Shown here: one piece after another, positions 8,787-17,438 of the stretch
Numbering within the stretch: position 1 is the first letter of the stretch
Layout of the letters: the number at the start of each line of letters is the position of its first letter
NCBI GenBank assembly: GCA_002399405.1
Contig: DHDP01000013.1
Span: forward strand, 192,421 to 256,420
Length of the DNA: 64,000 nucleotides
DNA from: Treponema sp. UBA4873
GTDB lineage: Bacteria > Spirochaetota > Spirochaetia > Treponematales > Treponemataceae
Reading direction: 5' to 3'
Translations under genes and position numbers: made by a program
The notes under the pieces: model-generated
Seen by the model: only the letters and a program-made list of their open reading frames with translations
Told to the model about the DNA's origin: nothing
Database searches by the model: none

Positions 8787-8955
8787 AAAAAAAAGGTTCC
8801 GACACCGCTTTTTAAATTGCGGTATCGGAACCTCCGGTTATCCAGTCAGTTCCTCGGGAAACACATCCCGTAATACTACCCGGGACTGCTGAGTAAATCC
8901 TGCCGGTTCAATCAGCCGTCCCGTGTTCCTTATTTACCTAGTTTTACAATAGGTT
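8787..8955 (-). promoter_or_regulatory. Leader RNA 2 with attenuator upstream of cystine-type ABC operon
   Basis: Same architecture as leader 1. On the minus strand there is an outer CGGGAC/GTCCCG stem enclosing GCTGA/TCAGC (about 8886-8925), a CGGGA/TCCCG hairpin (about 8854-8870) and the conserved hairpin at 8827-8853 (GGAAC-TGA-CTGG-ATAA-CCGG-AG-GTTCC). A 14-bp terminator follows with arms 8819-8832 and 8795-8808 and then eight U. Compared with leader 1, the outer stem and the flanking GGAAC pairing change in a compensatory way, which supports a conserved RNA fold. Confidence 0.78.
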
Positions 8956-8990
8956 TTGAGCATAATATAATCGATTCAGCTGTTTGTCAA
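8937..8990 (-). promoter_or_regulatory. Promoter and 17-bp operator for cystine-type ABC operon
   Basis: Minus-strand TTGACA (8985-8990), 17-base spacer, TATTAT (8962-8967). The palindrome CCTAGTTTTACAATAGG (8937-8953) lies downstream of the -10 box, at the same distance as in the cysK promoter. A CACTAAAATA half-site precedes the -35 box. Confidence 0.78.
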
Positions 8991-9038
8991 GTATTTTAGT
9001 GGGATTTGGAGAATTATACGAAAATAATATTATTATTT

Positions 9039-10289
9039 TCAAAGGAAAACGCGGAACGTAGTGCCCTGGCCCGGAACACTCTCCGCCCTGATGCTGCCGC
9101 CGTGTGCTTTGACGAGCGCATATGCGATAGTAAGGCCGATGCCTGAACCGCCTGTCGCGCGCGCCCGGGATTTATCAGTCCGGTAAAACCGCTCGAAAAT
9201 ATGCGGCAGCTCTCCGGGGGCTATTCCGATTCCCGTGTCGGAAATGTCCGTTTCCTTTCCGTCGGAACGGATCGTGATGCCGCCGCTGTCCGTGTATTTC
9301 ACCGCGTTCGACAGGATGTTTACAAAGACCTGCCTGATGCGGTCGTAATCCGCGTACACTGTTTCTGAATGAAGATCAAGTTTGATGGAGATGCCTTTTT
9401 TGAACGCAGCGCCCCGGAATTGTTCAGCCGTTGCTTCCAGAAGGTCAGCCAGGTCGAACTCCGTCTTGTGCAGCGTAATATGCTCCCATTCAATGTCGGT
9501 CAGAAGCGAAAGGTCCGTCACCAGTTTCGACAGCCGCTGTATTTCCTCGCTGCAGCCGGCAAGCCTGTCGGGGGTCGGTTCCCAGATGCCGTCGGTGAGC
9601 GCCTCCATACTCCCCTGAAGACAGGCAAGAGGAGTGCGCAGCTCGTGGGCAACGTCGGTCGTAAGCTGCCGCTGTTTTTTGTCCGCCTCGTTCAGAACAA
9701 GCGACGCCAGCGCGACGGCGATGACGATGCTGACTGCCGTAAAAACGGCAAGCGAAAGGAAAAAAAGCCTGTTCAGTGAAAAAAGAAACACGGATTCGCC
9801 TTTGCTGTAAAACAGTGGACCGAACGTCTCGATTGTGATGAAACCGACAGCTCTGCCCGCGTACGACAGGGGATACTCCAGAATCTGAGGCGTACCGCCG
9901 GCTTTACCTAGTTTATTCATCCTGCTGCGTATCTCGTTCAAAACCCGGTTGCATTCCGCCATATCGCACACGCGGGCGTCCCAGACAATACGTCCCTCTG
10001 TATCCCTCACTGTGACTATGTACCCTTCATGCGTAAAATGCATGCCGAGCGCCTCGACCGTCCTCACGTCGAAGCGTTCGGACAGCGGATCGTACAGTTC
10101 CGAGATTGAACGAAGAATTTCCTGCTGTTTTTCTGCAATGGCTTCGGATACGAGACCGGAGAACAGCGACTGCGTAAAACGGTTTATACCGGCAGTCAGT
10201 ACAATCAGCGCAAGACTGATGCAGAACGCATAGATAAGAATGAGACGCTGTTTGAGCGTCGGCCTGAAAAGTGCAGATATACGTTTCAC
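9039..10289 (-). CDS. Two-component sensor histidine kinase
   Basis: A 416-residue membrane sensor kinase. Membrane segments lie near residues 14-36 and 163-195, enclosing an external sensor domain of about 125 residues. The HisKA box TTDVAHELRTPL carries the phospho-acceptor His, and the ATPase domain shows VNILSNAVKYTDSG, DISDTGIGIAP and GGSGIGLTIAYAL. The start is a GTG with AAGGCGGGG upstream. It follows its response regulator by 15 bp in an operon with copper/redox genes, so it probably senses a metal or envelope redox state; the signal itself is inferred. Confidence 0.92.
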   Translation of the reverse strand: MKRISALFRPTLKQRLILIYAFCISLALIVLTAGINRFTQSLFSGLVSEAIAEKQQEILRSISELYDPLSERFDVRTVEALGMHFTHEGYIVTVRDTEGRIVWDARVCDMAECNRVLNEIRSRMNKLGKAGGTPQILEYPLSYAGRAVGFITIETFGPLFYSKGESVFLFSLNRLFFLSLAVFTAVSIVIAVALASLVLNEADKKQRQLTTDVAHELRTPLACLQGSMEALTDGIWEPTPDRLAGCSEEIQRLSKLVTDLSLLTDIEWEHITLHKTEFDLADLLEATAEQFRGAAFKKGISIKLDLHSETVYADYDRIRQVFVNILSNAVKYTDSGGITIRSDGKETDISDTGIGIAPGELPHIFERFYRTDKSRARATGGSGIGLTIAYALVKAHGGSIRAESVPGQGTTFRVFL

Positions 10290-10304
10290 CGTGCATACCC
10301 CGCC

Positions 10305-11006
10305 TTACAGTATACAGCGGTAACCCATGCCGTACACGGTTTCAATATATTTCGGTTCTTTCGGACTGTCCGAAAGTTTTTTCCGCAGGTTTTTAATATG
10401 CAGATCTATAGACCTGTCGGAACTGCCCGAATCGTCGTTTCCGATATGCGCAGTGATTTCATCGCGCGTAAAAATCTTTCCGGGTCTCGATACGAGCAGC
10501 ACGAGAATCCGGTATTCGTTTCCGGTAAGCAGCACGGGCTCGCCGGAGCGCAGCACCGTCCGCTTTTCGCAGTCGATCACAAGGTCCGAAAATGAAACGG
10601 TTCCCGCCGTTTCCGGCTGCGCGCTCCGCCTGAGGATTGCGCCTATCCGCGCCGTCAGTTCGCGCGGACTGAACGGCTTCGTTACGTAGTCGTCCGCCCC
10701 CATATTCAGTCCGTGGATAATGCTCTGCTCGTCGGTTTTCGCGGTAATCATGATTACAGGAACGTTTTTACGGCATCCGCTGTAAAAACCGTCCCTGATC
10801 CGGCTGCACAGCAATTCTCCCGGGATGTCAGGCAGCATGAGGTCAAGCAGCACGAATGAAATCTGCTCGCTGTCCAGAATGTTCTGGGCCCCGCTTCCGC
10901 TCTGAGCGCACAAAACCCGGTAACCGGCGTGTTCAAGATATGCGCGGAGCGTTTCAAGAATTTTCGGTTCGTCGTCGACGGCCAGAATTGTCTGTTTGTC
11001 GTTCAT
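10305..11006 (-). CDS. OmpR-family response regulator
   Basis: A 233-residue regulator with a receiver domain (acidic pocket DDEPK at 11-15, phospho-acceptor Asp near 55 in LLDLMLPD, Thr and Lys landmarks in MITAK and VTKPFSP). A C-terminal winged helix ends in DLHIKNLRKKLSD and YIETVYGMGYRC. The ATG at 11006, behind GGGGG, gives the canonical N-terminus; a longer frame upstream adds 43 residues with no domain. It would control the operon it lies in, which encodes a heavy-metal domain fusion and a DUF2318 protein. Confidence 0.93.
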   Translation of the reverse strand: MNDKQTILAVDDEPKILETLRAYLEHAGYRVLCAQSGSGAQNILDSEQISFVLLDLMLPDIPGELLCSRIRDGFYSGCRKNVPVIMITAKTDEQSIIHGLNMGADDYVTKPFSPRELTARIGAILRRSAQPETAGTVSFSDLVIDCEKRTVLRSGEPVLLTGNEYRILVLLVSRPGKIFTRDEITAHIGNDDSGSSDRSIDLHIKNLRKKLSDSPKEPKYIETVYGMGYRCIL

Positions 11007-11058
11007 GTATCCCCCGCAAAAAATCAAACGAAGCCGATGATTGCACGCGAAGCCACAA

Positions 11059-12966
11059 TCAATAGCCTCCCGAGCCGCCGCCTGCACAGCAGCTGCCGCT
11101 GCTGCCAGTATTATAATAATCGTCGGGATATACAAGTGTTTCGAACGACGATGCCTCCTTTTTTACCGCCGCCGTGTCTATTTTTGATATATCGTCGACA
11201 GTTTTGACGTATCCGAAGAAGATACTGTCTCCTGTCGAGAATCCGAAACTTTCGCGGGGCATCACGAACAGACTGTTCTCGGACTGCTTTTCAAGCGGCA
11301 CTATCGTCGTATACGCGGGAACTCTGAGTTCCGCGCTGCCGTCGTCGTCCGATTTGTTGCTGATAATCCACTGCGCAGGGATATCCTTCTGAAGCACTAC
11401 GACGGCGGGCGAAAATCCTTCGTCGGTGAGCGTTATGCGTACTGTCTGGATATTCTGTCCTTCGTACGTATCCGGCCGGGCAACGGCAATTTCGTCCACC
11501 GGAATCGTGTAGCCGGAAGGCTTCGGCCCCTGCTGGTCGGGTTCGGAGGCTGCGGCGTCGAGCGAGGCCTGGTCGGCTACGACTTTTATGGAACTCCTTA
11601 TCATGCCCATCCAGCAGCTGTAGCGGAACGTGCCCGTTTTGTCGGGGGTGAACGTAATTGTATTTTCGCCCGTTTTAAATTGATATTGGATGTTGTATTC
11701 CGGAATAATCATCCTGTTGTTGCATCCGTTGATGCTTCCGGGAGGCGCGTTGATTGTCCATTTTACGGGAACGCCCTGCCTGACGGTAATCGACGGATAT
11801 CTGCCGGAAGCGAGAGTCGAGCTCACGGTCTGCACTCCGTTTTCCGTTTTTGCGGCGGAGCTGCCGGATGCTGGTTTTCCCGTACTCTGTGCGGCCGATA
11901 CGGCGCTGGCGGGAAGAAATCTGTCGAGCGACAGGCCCGAAAGTACCCAGCCCTGAGAAAACATGGTGATTCCCATAACAGTCACGATGCACGCCCCTAC
12001 GGTCATGACGCGGTGCGTGAACTTTTTGCTCAGCACAGTGCTCAGCACGCCGAGTCCGAACATGAGCGGAACTGTTCCAAGCGCAAACAGCAGCATAGCC
12101 GCAGCTCCGCGGAGTGCGCTGCCGGAGGCAAGCGCATACAGCTGCATCGCCTGCAGCGGTCCGCACGGCATAAGTCCGTTGAGCAGCCCTATAACAAAAG
12201 GATTCGTGTTCGTACCTTTTATGCGGTTCAGTTTCGAACCGAGACGGGCCGGCATATGCGGCACGATATACCGTAAAAACGGAAACAGGCCGAGCATGTT
12301 TATTCCCATGATGACCATGAAAACTCCGGCAGCAAGCTGCACCGCCCCGCGCGCTTTGCCGGAGAACGAAAACACCGAGCCGATGCCGCCCGCAATGCCG
12401 CCTGTTATCGTATAGGAAACAACCCGGCCTCCGTTGTACAGCAGACTCGGAAAGAGAGAGCTTTTTACTCCGGCCGGACTGCCGTTCCGCGCCAGTGTCT
12501 GGGAAAGATTGATTCCCCCGCACATCGCAATACAGTGAACGGAGGTGATGAGCCCTATGACGAACATCATGCCGAGTCCCATCCCCGCCTCCGCCGTCGG
12601 GAATGCGCTGAAAATCGACGCACCGTAACGGTCGAACAGCAGCGCCGCCGTGACGATGACTGCAAGCAGACCGAAAGCCCGTGCCCAGACAGGAGTCCGG
12701 GGCTGAGTCTGAATCACGTCGTCGTTTCCGGAAATACCGTAGCCGAGCTCTTCGACGATTTTCCTGATGTCGGACGACGAAACGATCGCGGTGTCGTAGA
12801 CGACCTTAGCCGTACCTGCGCGGTAACTGACGATAACTGATTTGACACCGTCTGTCGACGCCAGTTTCTGCTCGATTCTGTTCTGGCAGGCGATGCACGA
12901 CATACCGGTTATACGGAAAAACTCCGTTTTCACCGTGGATTCCTGAGATTGTTCACTGTGTTCCAT
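11059..12966 (-). CDS. HMA - SafE/DsbD-like membrane - tandem cupredoxin fusion protein
   Basis: A 635-residue multidomain protein. Residues about 15-80 form a heavy-metal-associated domain with GMSCIACQNR (CxxC). Residues about 95-350 form a SafE/DsbD_2-like six-helix membrane domain with MCGGIN and LMPCGPLQAM Cys motifs. Two cupredoxin-like domains follow (about 375-465 with GCNNRM and YSCWMGM, and about 495-590). The tail is Cys/Gly-rich (SGSCCAGGG). Domains of this kind move copper or electrons across the membrane. It is 2 bp from the DUF2318 gene and is followed by a two-component system, so copper handling or envelope redox control is the likely role. Confidence 0.85.
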   Translation of the reverse strand: MEHSEQSQESTVKTEFFRITGMSCIACQNRIEQKLASTDGVKSVIVSYRAGTAKVVYDTAIVSSSDIRKIVEELGYGISGNDDVIQTQPRTPVWARAFGLLAVIVTAALLFDRYGASIFSAFPTAEAGMGLGMMFVIGLITSVHCIAMCGGINLSQTLARNGSPAGVKSSLFPSLLYNGGRVVSYTITGGIAGGIGSVFSFSGKARGAVQLAAGVFMVIMGINMLGLFPFLRYIVPHMPARLGSKLNRIKGTNTNPFVIGLLNGLMPCGPLQAMQLYALASGSALRGAAAMLLFALGTVPLMFGLGVLSTVLSKKFTHRVMTVGACIVTVMGITMFSQGWVLSGLSLDRFLPASAVSAAQSTGKPASGSSAAKTENGVQTVSSTLASGRYPSITVRQGVPVKWTINAPPGSINGCNNRMIIPEYNIQYQFKTGENTITFTPDKTGTFRYSCWMGMIRSSIKVVADQASLDAAASEPDQQGPKPSGYTIPVDEIAVARPDTYEGQNIQTVRITLTDEGFSPAVVVLQKDIPAQWIISNKSDDDGSAELRVPAYTTIVPLEKQSENSLFVMPRESFGFSTGDSIFFGYVKTVDDISKIDTAAVKKEASSFETLVYPDDYYNTGSSGSCCAGGGSGGY

Positions 12967-12968
12967 AA

Positions 12969-13469
12969 TCAGCTTCTTTTCCAGTTTCCGAAGATTGATT
13001 TTGCCTGCTTCAGCAGCGCAAGAGGTACGGTGATTTTCGTGTCGGTCTCCTGCTTGTACTGTTCGGGAACAGGGACAGGATTACATCCGCCCGCACGCAC
13101 GCCCACCTGGCTCATACGGAACCTGTTGCCGCAGTTCTGGCAGACAAGCACGCTTCCTTCCTGCCGGTAAAATCCGCGGCCGGAATTGTAGCAGACCTGG
13201 CACGTATTGAACGCTGTTCTCACAGTTCCGTCAGGAGCGCGCACCGCGAGCACTTCAATCCGCGTGCCGTCTATGTCGGCCGGGAAGAACACCGCGTTTT
13301 TGCCGATTTCGGAGACGTTGATGACAATGTCGCTGTTTTTTACCGCAGACCGCACCGTGTTAAGGGCGGACGTCCCTGACTGGGCCGCGGCGCGCGCAGC
13401 ACCGGCAGCTGCAAACATGCCGGTGAAAAAAAGCACCTGAAAAATCTTTTTGGACGGATTAAATTTCAT
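12969..13469 (-). CDS. DUF2318-type exported Cys-rich protein
   Basis: A 166-residue protein with a signal peptide (residues about 1-32), whose start I place at the ATG at 13469 behind AAGGAA; upstream codons add nothing recognisable. The mature part has paired Cys motifs CQVCYNSGRGF and CQNCGNRF and then GGCNPVPVP, the pattern of DUF2318, thought to bind a metal or Fe-S centre. DUF2318 genes often sit with iron/copper FtsX-type and SafE-type membrane proteins. Here it leads the operon with the copper-like fusion protein and a two-component system. Confidence 0.8.
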   Translation of the reverse strand: MKFNPSKKIFQVLFFTGMFAAAGAARAAAQSGTSALNTVRSAVKNSDIVINVSEIGKNAVFFPADIDGTRIEVLAVRAPDGTVRTAFNTCQVCYNSGRGFYRQEGSVLVCQNCGNRFRMSQVGVRAGGCNPVPVPEQYKQETDTKITVPLALLKQAKSIFGNWKRS

Positions 13470-13581
13470 TTCTGTGTTCCTTACTGTCTGAATTTCAGAA
13501 CCTCTATGTTCCGATACATCCAAATATAAGGGACAACTGTGTATAAATTATGTAGCCGGCGGAAACAATTTTACAAAACAG

Positions 13582-14865
13582 TTACAGATCGTCGTACAGG
13601 TCTTCAACGAGCGTCAGGCAGCCCCTGTATCCGCCGTACGTGCGGTTGAACACGAGTTTGTCGGTTACGGGATACGACAGAACGCTGCACTGACACCCTT
13701 TCCGGCTGCCGATTTCCCGTTCGTTCGTGCTGCCGATAAGCAGCGTGATTTCGTCGTTTTTCGCAAGCAGTTTTTCAATGTCGTACTGGTCTGAGGCAAA
13801 ATACACTTCCGGCGCACGCGCATATTCCAAATTTGTTATGCGTTTTCTGACTGCATCCTTATCTTTGTCGCGGAACAGCGGTTCGCTCACAATCGTCAAA
13901 AGCGGCGTAAAACTGTAGTCGTTCGCGAGAAAGCGCGTAAATCCGACCGCATAGTTCGAATCGCTTACGACTGCGAAACGCTTCCAGCTGAGCTTTCCGA
14001 TCGCCTGCTCGAAATAATCGTAGACGTACTCCTCTTCCTTCCGTACGACAGATTCCACTTTTCCGGAATCAAGCGAAAGCGCTTCCCCTACCTGACGTAC
14101 GAATGCGGTCGTATCTGTCGCACCGACAGGCATTCCCTCTATTCGAAGCGTCGGAATGCCGAACTGCCCGGACAGTTTTTTCTCGGCACCGCGGAGCAGC
14201 CAGGGATGAATGATGATGTTCAGCGCCGCACTGCCTGCCCGCTTCACCGCGTCGATTCCCTGATGTTCCGTAAAAAACGTGTTGACTTCGAGACCGAGCG
14301 CCCTGAGTATGCGCGTAAACTCTTCCAGCGTTCCGCTCCAGTACGGATCGTGATAGGGAACGATGCCGAACAGATTAACGAGATTCTGCTGCCTCGGCCC
14401 TTTAACCATGATTTTGTCTATAAACGTATCTATGACGGACTCGTATCCGAGCATGTCGTTTCCGGCAAATCCCGGCGTGTCGATAGCGTACACAGGCTTC
14501 GGCGCATTTTTGAATTCCGAAACGACGCTCTGGATGTCGTCCCCGTTTATGCCCGCAGTGCATCCGGTAAGCACAAAATACGCGTCCGCGTCGATTATCT
14601 CCATCGCTCCCTGAATAGTCGTGCGGAGCTTGTCCGTCCCGCCGAACACGACCTCTTTCTCAAGCATGTTCGTCGAAGGCAGTGAAACTCCCGAAAGAAA
14701 CGACGCAGTCCTGCCGCACGACTGTCCCTGCTCCGACGCGCACGTCTGCATGCAGCATCCGGGACCTGAATGGTACACCGGACAGAACCGGTCGACTGCA
14801 CTGAGCACGGCGTTGATTCCGGCAAGCGCGCACCCTCCGCGGGGATTCTCAGTTACTTCCGACAT
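13582..14865 (-). CDS. Nitrogenase-like beta-type (NifK/N-like) subunit, set 1
   Basis: A 427-residue member of the nitrogenase component 1 superfamily, shorter than true NifK (about 520) and lacking its N-terminal extension. P-cluster-type Cys occur at 12 (GGCALAG), 37/38 (HSGPGCCMQ) and 102 (LTGCTAGINGDD), with spacing close to NifK. It overlaps the partner alpha-type gene by 13 bp. It is in one operon with a GldA-type dehydrogenase and a HisC-like aminotransferase behind a sulfur-type operator. It could be a catalytic subunit of a thioether reductase or half of a scaffold comparable to NifEN. Canonical nitrogen fixation is unlikely. Confidence 0.82.
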   Translation of the reverse strand: MSEVTENPRGGCALAGINAVLSAVDRFCPVYHSGPGCCMQTCASEQGQSCGRTASFLSGVSLPSTNMLEKEVVFGGTDKLRTTIQGAMEIIDADAYFVLTGCTAGINGDDIQSVVSEFKNAPKPVYAIDTPGFAGNDMLGYESVIDTFIDKIMVKGPRQQNLVNLFGIVPYHDPYWSGTLEEFTRILRALGLEVNTFFTEHQGIDAVKRAGSAALNIIIHPWLLRGAEKKLSGQFGIPTLRIEGMPVGATDTTAFVRQVGEALSLDSGKVESVVRKEEEYVYDYFEQAIGKLSWKRFAVVSDSNYAVGFTRFLANDYSFTPLLTIVSEPLFRDKDKDAVRKRITNLEYARAPEVYFASDQYDIEKLLAKNDEITLLIGSTNEREIGSRKGCQCSVLSYPVTDKLVFNRTYGGYRGCLTLVEDLYDDL

Positions 14866-16328
14866 GTATTTTCTCCTGCTGCTTTAATATATTTAAACGG
14901 ATCTTCGCTGTACCACGACTCCCTGTACGGAAGGCGCGCGTGAGCGGCGAGCTTTACGTTGAATCCGGGATTCTCTATCTGGTCAGCCATTTTGTTGCCG
15001 AGATACAAAAGACCGTCGTATCCCATCGTCGGACGCTTTCCGTCGAGAACGTGCGTCGTCGGTATGCCGAAACGCGCGGACCATTCGGGAACGCCGATGA
15101 ACACGTCGGGCTTCAGCCTGTTCACGATGTTCACCTGTTCGAACGGTTCCATGTTCGCCACGTCGACGACAAAATCCTTGTGTATGCCGTTGAGGTATTC
15201 AATGTCGGTCTGCGCGTCCTGATTGTACGTCGGCGTTTCGAGCCCGACAAGTTTCATGCCGAAGTCGTCTATAAGCGCGGCTGCCGCAAACGAGCGGCCC
15301 GTTCCTCCGCAGATGAACACGCGCTTTCCTTCGAGCCGTTTCCGTATGCGGGCGACAAGCGGAAGAATCCGTTCATGCTCGCGCGCAATTATTTCCTCCG
15401 CTTCCTTTTCCTTTCCCGCGACTTTAGCGATGCCGCGGAACCACGCGTCCGTGTTGCGTACTCCGATCGGCATGACCGTGTGCGAATACGGAATACCGTA
15501 TTTCCGCTTCAGTTCAATCATGAATTCGTCCGCGAACACCTTGCAGATGGACGTCGATGCTGATGCGGCCGGTATTTTAAGGATCGACTCGAGGCTGCCG
15601 TAGAACGGAATGTAGTTCACCGTAAGTCCGAGCTGCCCGAGCATCCGCTCCATTTCAAGCTGATCCTTGTAGCTGACAGTCGTCGGCGCGAACAGATTGA
15701 CGAGCCCCGGAATCTTCGGTACGTGCCTGTCTTTCAGAATGTACTTCGAAATGGAAATGAACGCGCTGTCGAAGCCCGACGCGCAGATTTTCGATTTGAA
15801 TCCTTCGCAGTGAACGGGAACAAGAATCGCCTTACTGTTCGCCTGTTCGTTTTCCACTATGCCGTCGAGGTCGTCGCCTATCATGCCGGACGCGCACGAC
15901 GCGTAGATGAATATCAGTTTCGGCGCATACCGTTCCTCCGCCTGGTGAATCGCCCGCACAAGTTTTTTGCCGCCGCCGAAAACAATATCGTCCGAATCAA
16001 GATTGGTGACAATGATGTGCGGATTGCGTATGTATTTTACACCGCGGTGCGCCTGACCGACGCGGTACATATCCACTGCCATAACGGTGCACCCGACGCA
16101 TCCCTGAGGCGAATGGGCTATGAAGACAGCGTCGTCGAGCGACATGAGCGCCGCCATGCTGTTTATCTCCTGACACTGCAGCCCCTGCGCAAACGTCCTG
16201 TCGGCGGCTTTGAGACATTTCTTTTCGAAACTGTACGCCAGTTCTTCGCTGCTTCCGCCGAGATCGTTGTACGTTTCCGGCCGTCGCTCCCGTATTCCCG
16301 AATATGTTTCCGGCATCCCCTGCTCCAT
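14853..16328 (-). CDS. Nitrogenase-like alpha-type (NifD/E-like) subunit, set 1
   Basis: A 491-residue member of the NifD/E family. P-cluster-type Cys lie at 52, 77 (HSPQGCVGC) and 145 (ASCASGMIGDD), close to the 62/88/154 spacing of NifD. Cys262 (STSICKVFADEF) aligns by eye with the FeMo-cofactor ligand Cys275, and His426 (TTHVLDGKRP before GYDG) with ligand His442, so both cofactor ligands seem kept. The stop overlaps the beta-type gene and the start is 10 bp after the aminotransferase gene. NifD residues around the cofactor beyond these two are not obviously kept. Substrate unknown. Confidence 0.82.
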   Translation of the reverse strand: MEQGMPETYSGIRERRPETYNDLGGSSEELAYSFEKKCLKAADRTFAQGLQCQEINSMAALMSLDDAVFIAHSPQGCVGCTVMAVDMYRVGQAHRGVKYIRNPHIIVTNLDSDDIVFGGGKKLVRAIHQAEERYAPKLIFIYASCASGMIGDDLDGIVENEQANSKAILVPVHCEGFKSKICASGFDSAFISISKYILKDRHVPKIPGLVNLFAPTTVSYKDQLEMERMLGQLGLTVNYIPFYGSLESILKIPAASASTSICKVFADEFMIELKRKYGIPYSHTVMPIGVRNTDAWFRGIAKVAGKEKEAEEIIAREHERILPLVARIRKRLEGKRVFICGGTGRSFAAAALIDDFGMKLVGLETPTYNQDAQTDIEYLNGIHKDFVVDVANMEPFEQVNIVNRLKPDVFIGVPEWSARFGIPTTHVLDGKRPTMGYDGLLYLGNKMADQIENPGFNVKLAAHARLPYRESWYSEDPFKYIKAAGENTCRK

Positions 16329-16337
16329 TAATAATTA

Positions 16338-17438
16338 TTATTTTATGATTTCTTCGAGTACTCTGATCACTTCGGCATTGTCTTCCCGTGTGCCTATCGA
16401 TATCCGCACCCACGTGGGAAGACCGAACTCAGCAGCCGGACGTATCAGTATTCTCCGTTTCAGGAATTCGGCCTCGATCCACGTGCTGTCCTTTCCCGTA
16501 TCGAACAGAATAAAATTCCCGTTCGATCTGATATAGTTCAGGCCGAGTTTCTCAAGTTCAGTATAGTAGAGTTCCAGCCCTTCCCTGTTGTTCTCCAGAA
16601 CTTTTTTTCTGAACTCCGCATCGTCGAGGCTCACCAGTGCCGCTTCCTGTGCGAGCGTGTTCACGTTTATGGGTATGCGGACTTTGTTCATATTCCGTAT
16701 GATTTCAGGATTCGTTATTCCGAATCCTATTCTGAAAGACGCAAGGCCGTAGACTTTCGAAAAAGTTCTGAGAAGAATTACATTCGTAAATTTCTTCAAC
16801 AGGTACACAGTGTCGGGATATTCTTCGGATATGAAGTCTATATACGCTTCATCAAGAACAACAATAATATCACTTCTGACTGCCTCAAGAAAATTAAGCA
16901 GCTCGTTCTGACCGAGCAGCGTTCCCGTCGGATTGTTCGGATTGCATATCCATATAACTTTCGTTTTTCCGGTTATTTTCTTTTGTATACTGTCGAGATC
17001 GATTCTAAAATTCGTCAGGGGCACGTATACCGGTACGGCGTCCATCTGCAGCGTGACGTTCGTATACCAGCCGAACGACGGGACGGGAATGACTGACTCA
17101 CCGCCCGGTTCGAGAAAAGTCTCTGCAACGAGCGAAATCAGTTCGAACGAACCGTTCCCGAAAATAAAATCAGCTTCGTCTGTTTTATACACGGACGACA
17201 GTTTTTCCCGGAGCTTCGTGCAGTTCGTATCGGGATAATACGGCAACAGGCTGACATTCTTCACCGCTTCAGCTGCACGGGGAGAACAGCCTAATCTGTT
17301 TTCGTTCCCTGCAAGTTTGATGACGTCGGAAAAACCGTATTCTCTTTTCACCGATTCAAGCGTCCGCGCCGGACGGTAATCGCTTATTTTTTCCAGAGCC
17401 GTCCGCGCCCTCACCGCCGTATTATTTTTTCTGAACAT
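16338..17438 (-). CDS. HisC-like class I/II PLP aminotransferase
   Basis: A 366-residue fold-type I aminotransferase resembling histidinol-phosphate aminotransferase. It shows LAGNENRLGCSP, the WICNPNNPTGTLL motif, LDEAYIDF and the PLP Lys in TFSKVYGLAS, with RIGFG following. The ATG at 17438 overlaps the upstream dehydrogenase gene by 17 bp and has AGGGAAA before it. No other histidine genes are nearby. It sits between a dehydrogenase and two nitrogenase-like genes, which points to transamination of a sulfur amino acid or a related keto acid, although a HisC-type activity cannot be excluded. Confidence 0.85.
   Translation of the reverse strand: MFRKNNTAVRARTALEKISDYRPARTLESVKREYGFSDVIKLAGNENRLGCSPRAAEAVKNVSLLPYYPDTNCTKLREKLSSVYKTDEADFIFGNGSFELISLVAETFLEPGGESVIPVPSFGWYTNVTLQMDAVPVYVPLTNFRIDLDSIQKKITGKTKVIWICNPNNPTGTLLGQNELLNFLEAVRSDIIVVLDEAYIDFISEEYPDTVYLLKKFTNVILLRTFSKVYGLASFRIGFGITNPEIIRNMNKVRIPINVNTLAQEAALVSLDDAEFRKKVLENNREGLELYYTELEKLGLNYIRSNGNFILFDTGKDSTWIEAEFLKRRILIRPAAEFGLPTWVRISIGTREDNAEVIRVLEEIIK

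Noticed and set aside
8787..8955. SAM (S-box) riboswitch before sulfur genes
   Set aside because: The conserved S-box core sequences and four-way junction pattern are absent; only a short hairpin and two simple stems precede the terminator.
11675..12523. Long shifted frame inside the HMA-SafE-cupredoxin gene
   Set aside because: Arg/His/Ser-rich shadow text with no domain; the coding frame carries all recognisable motifs.
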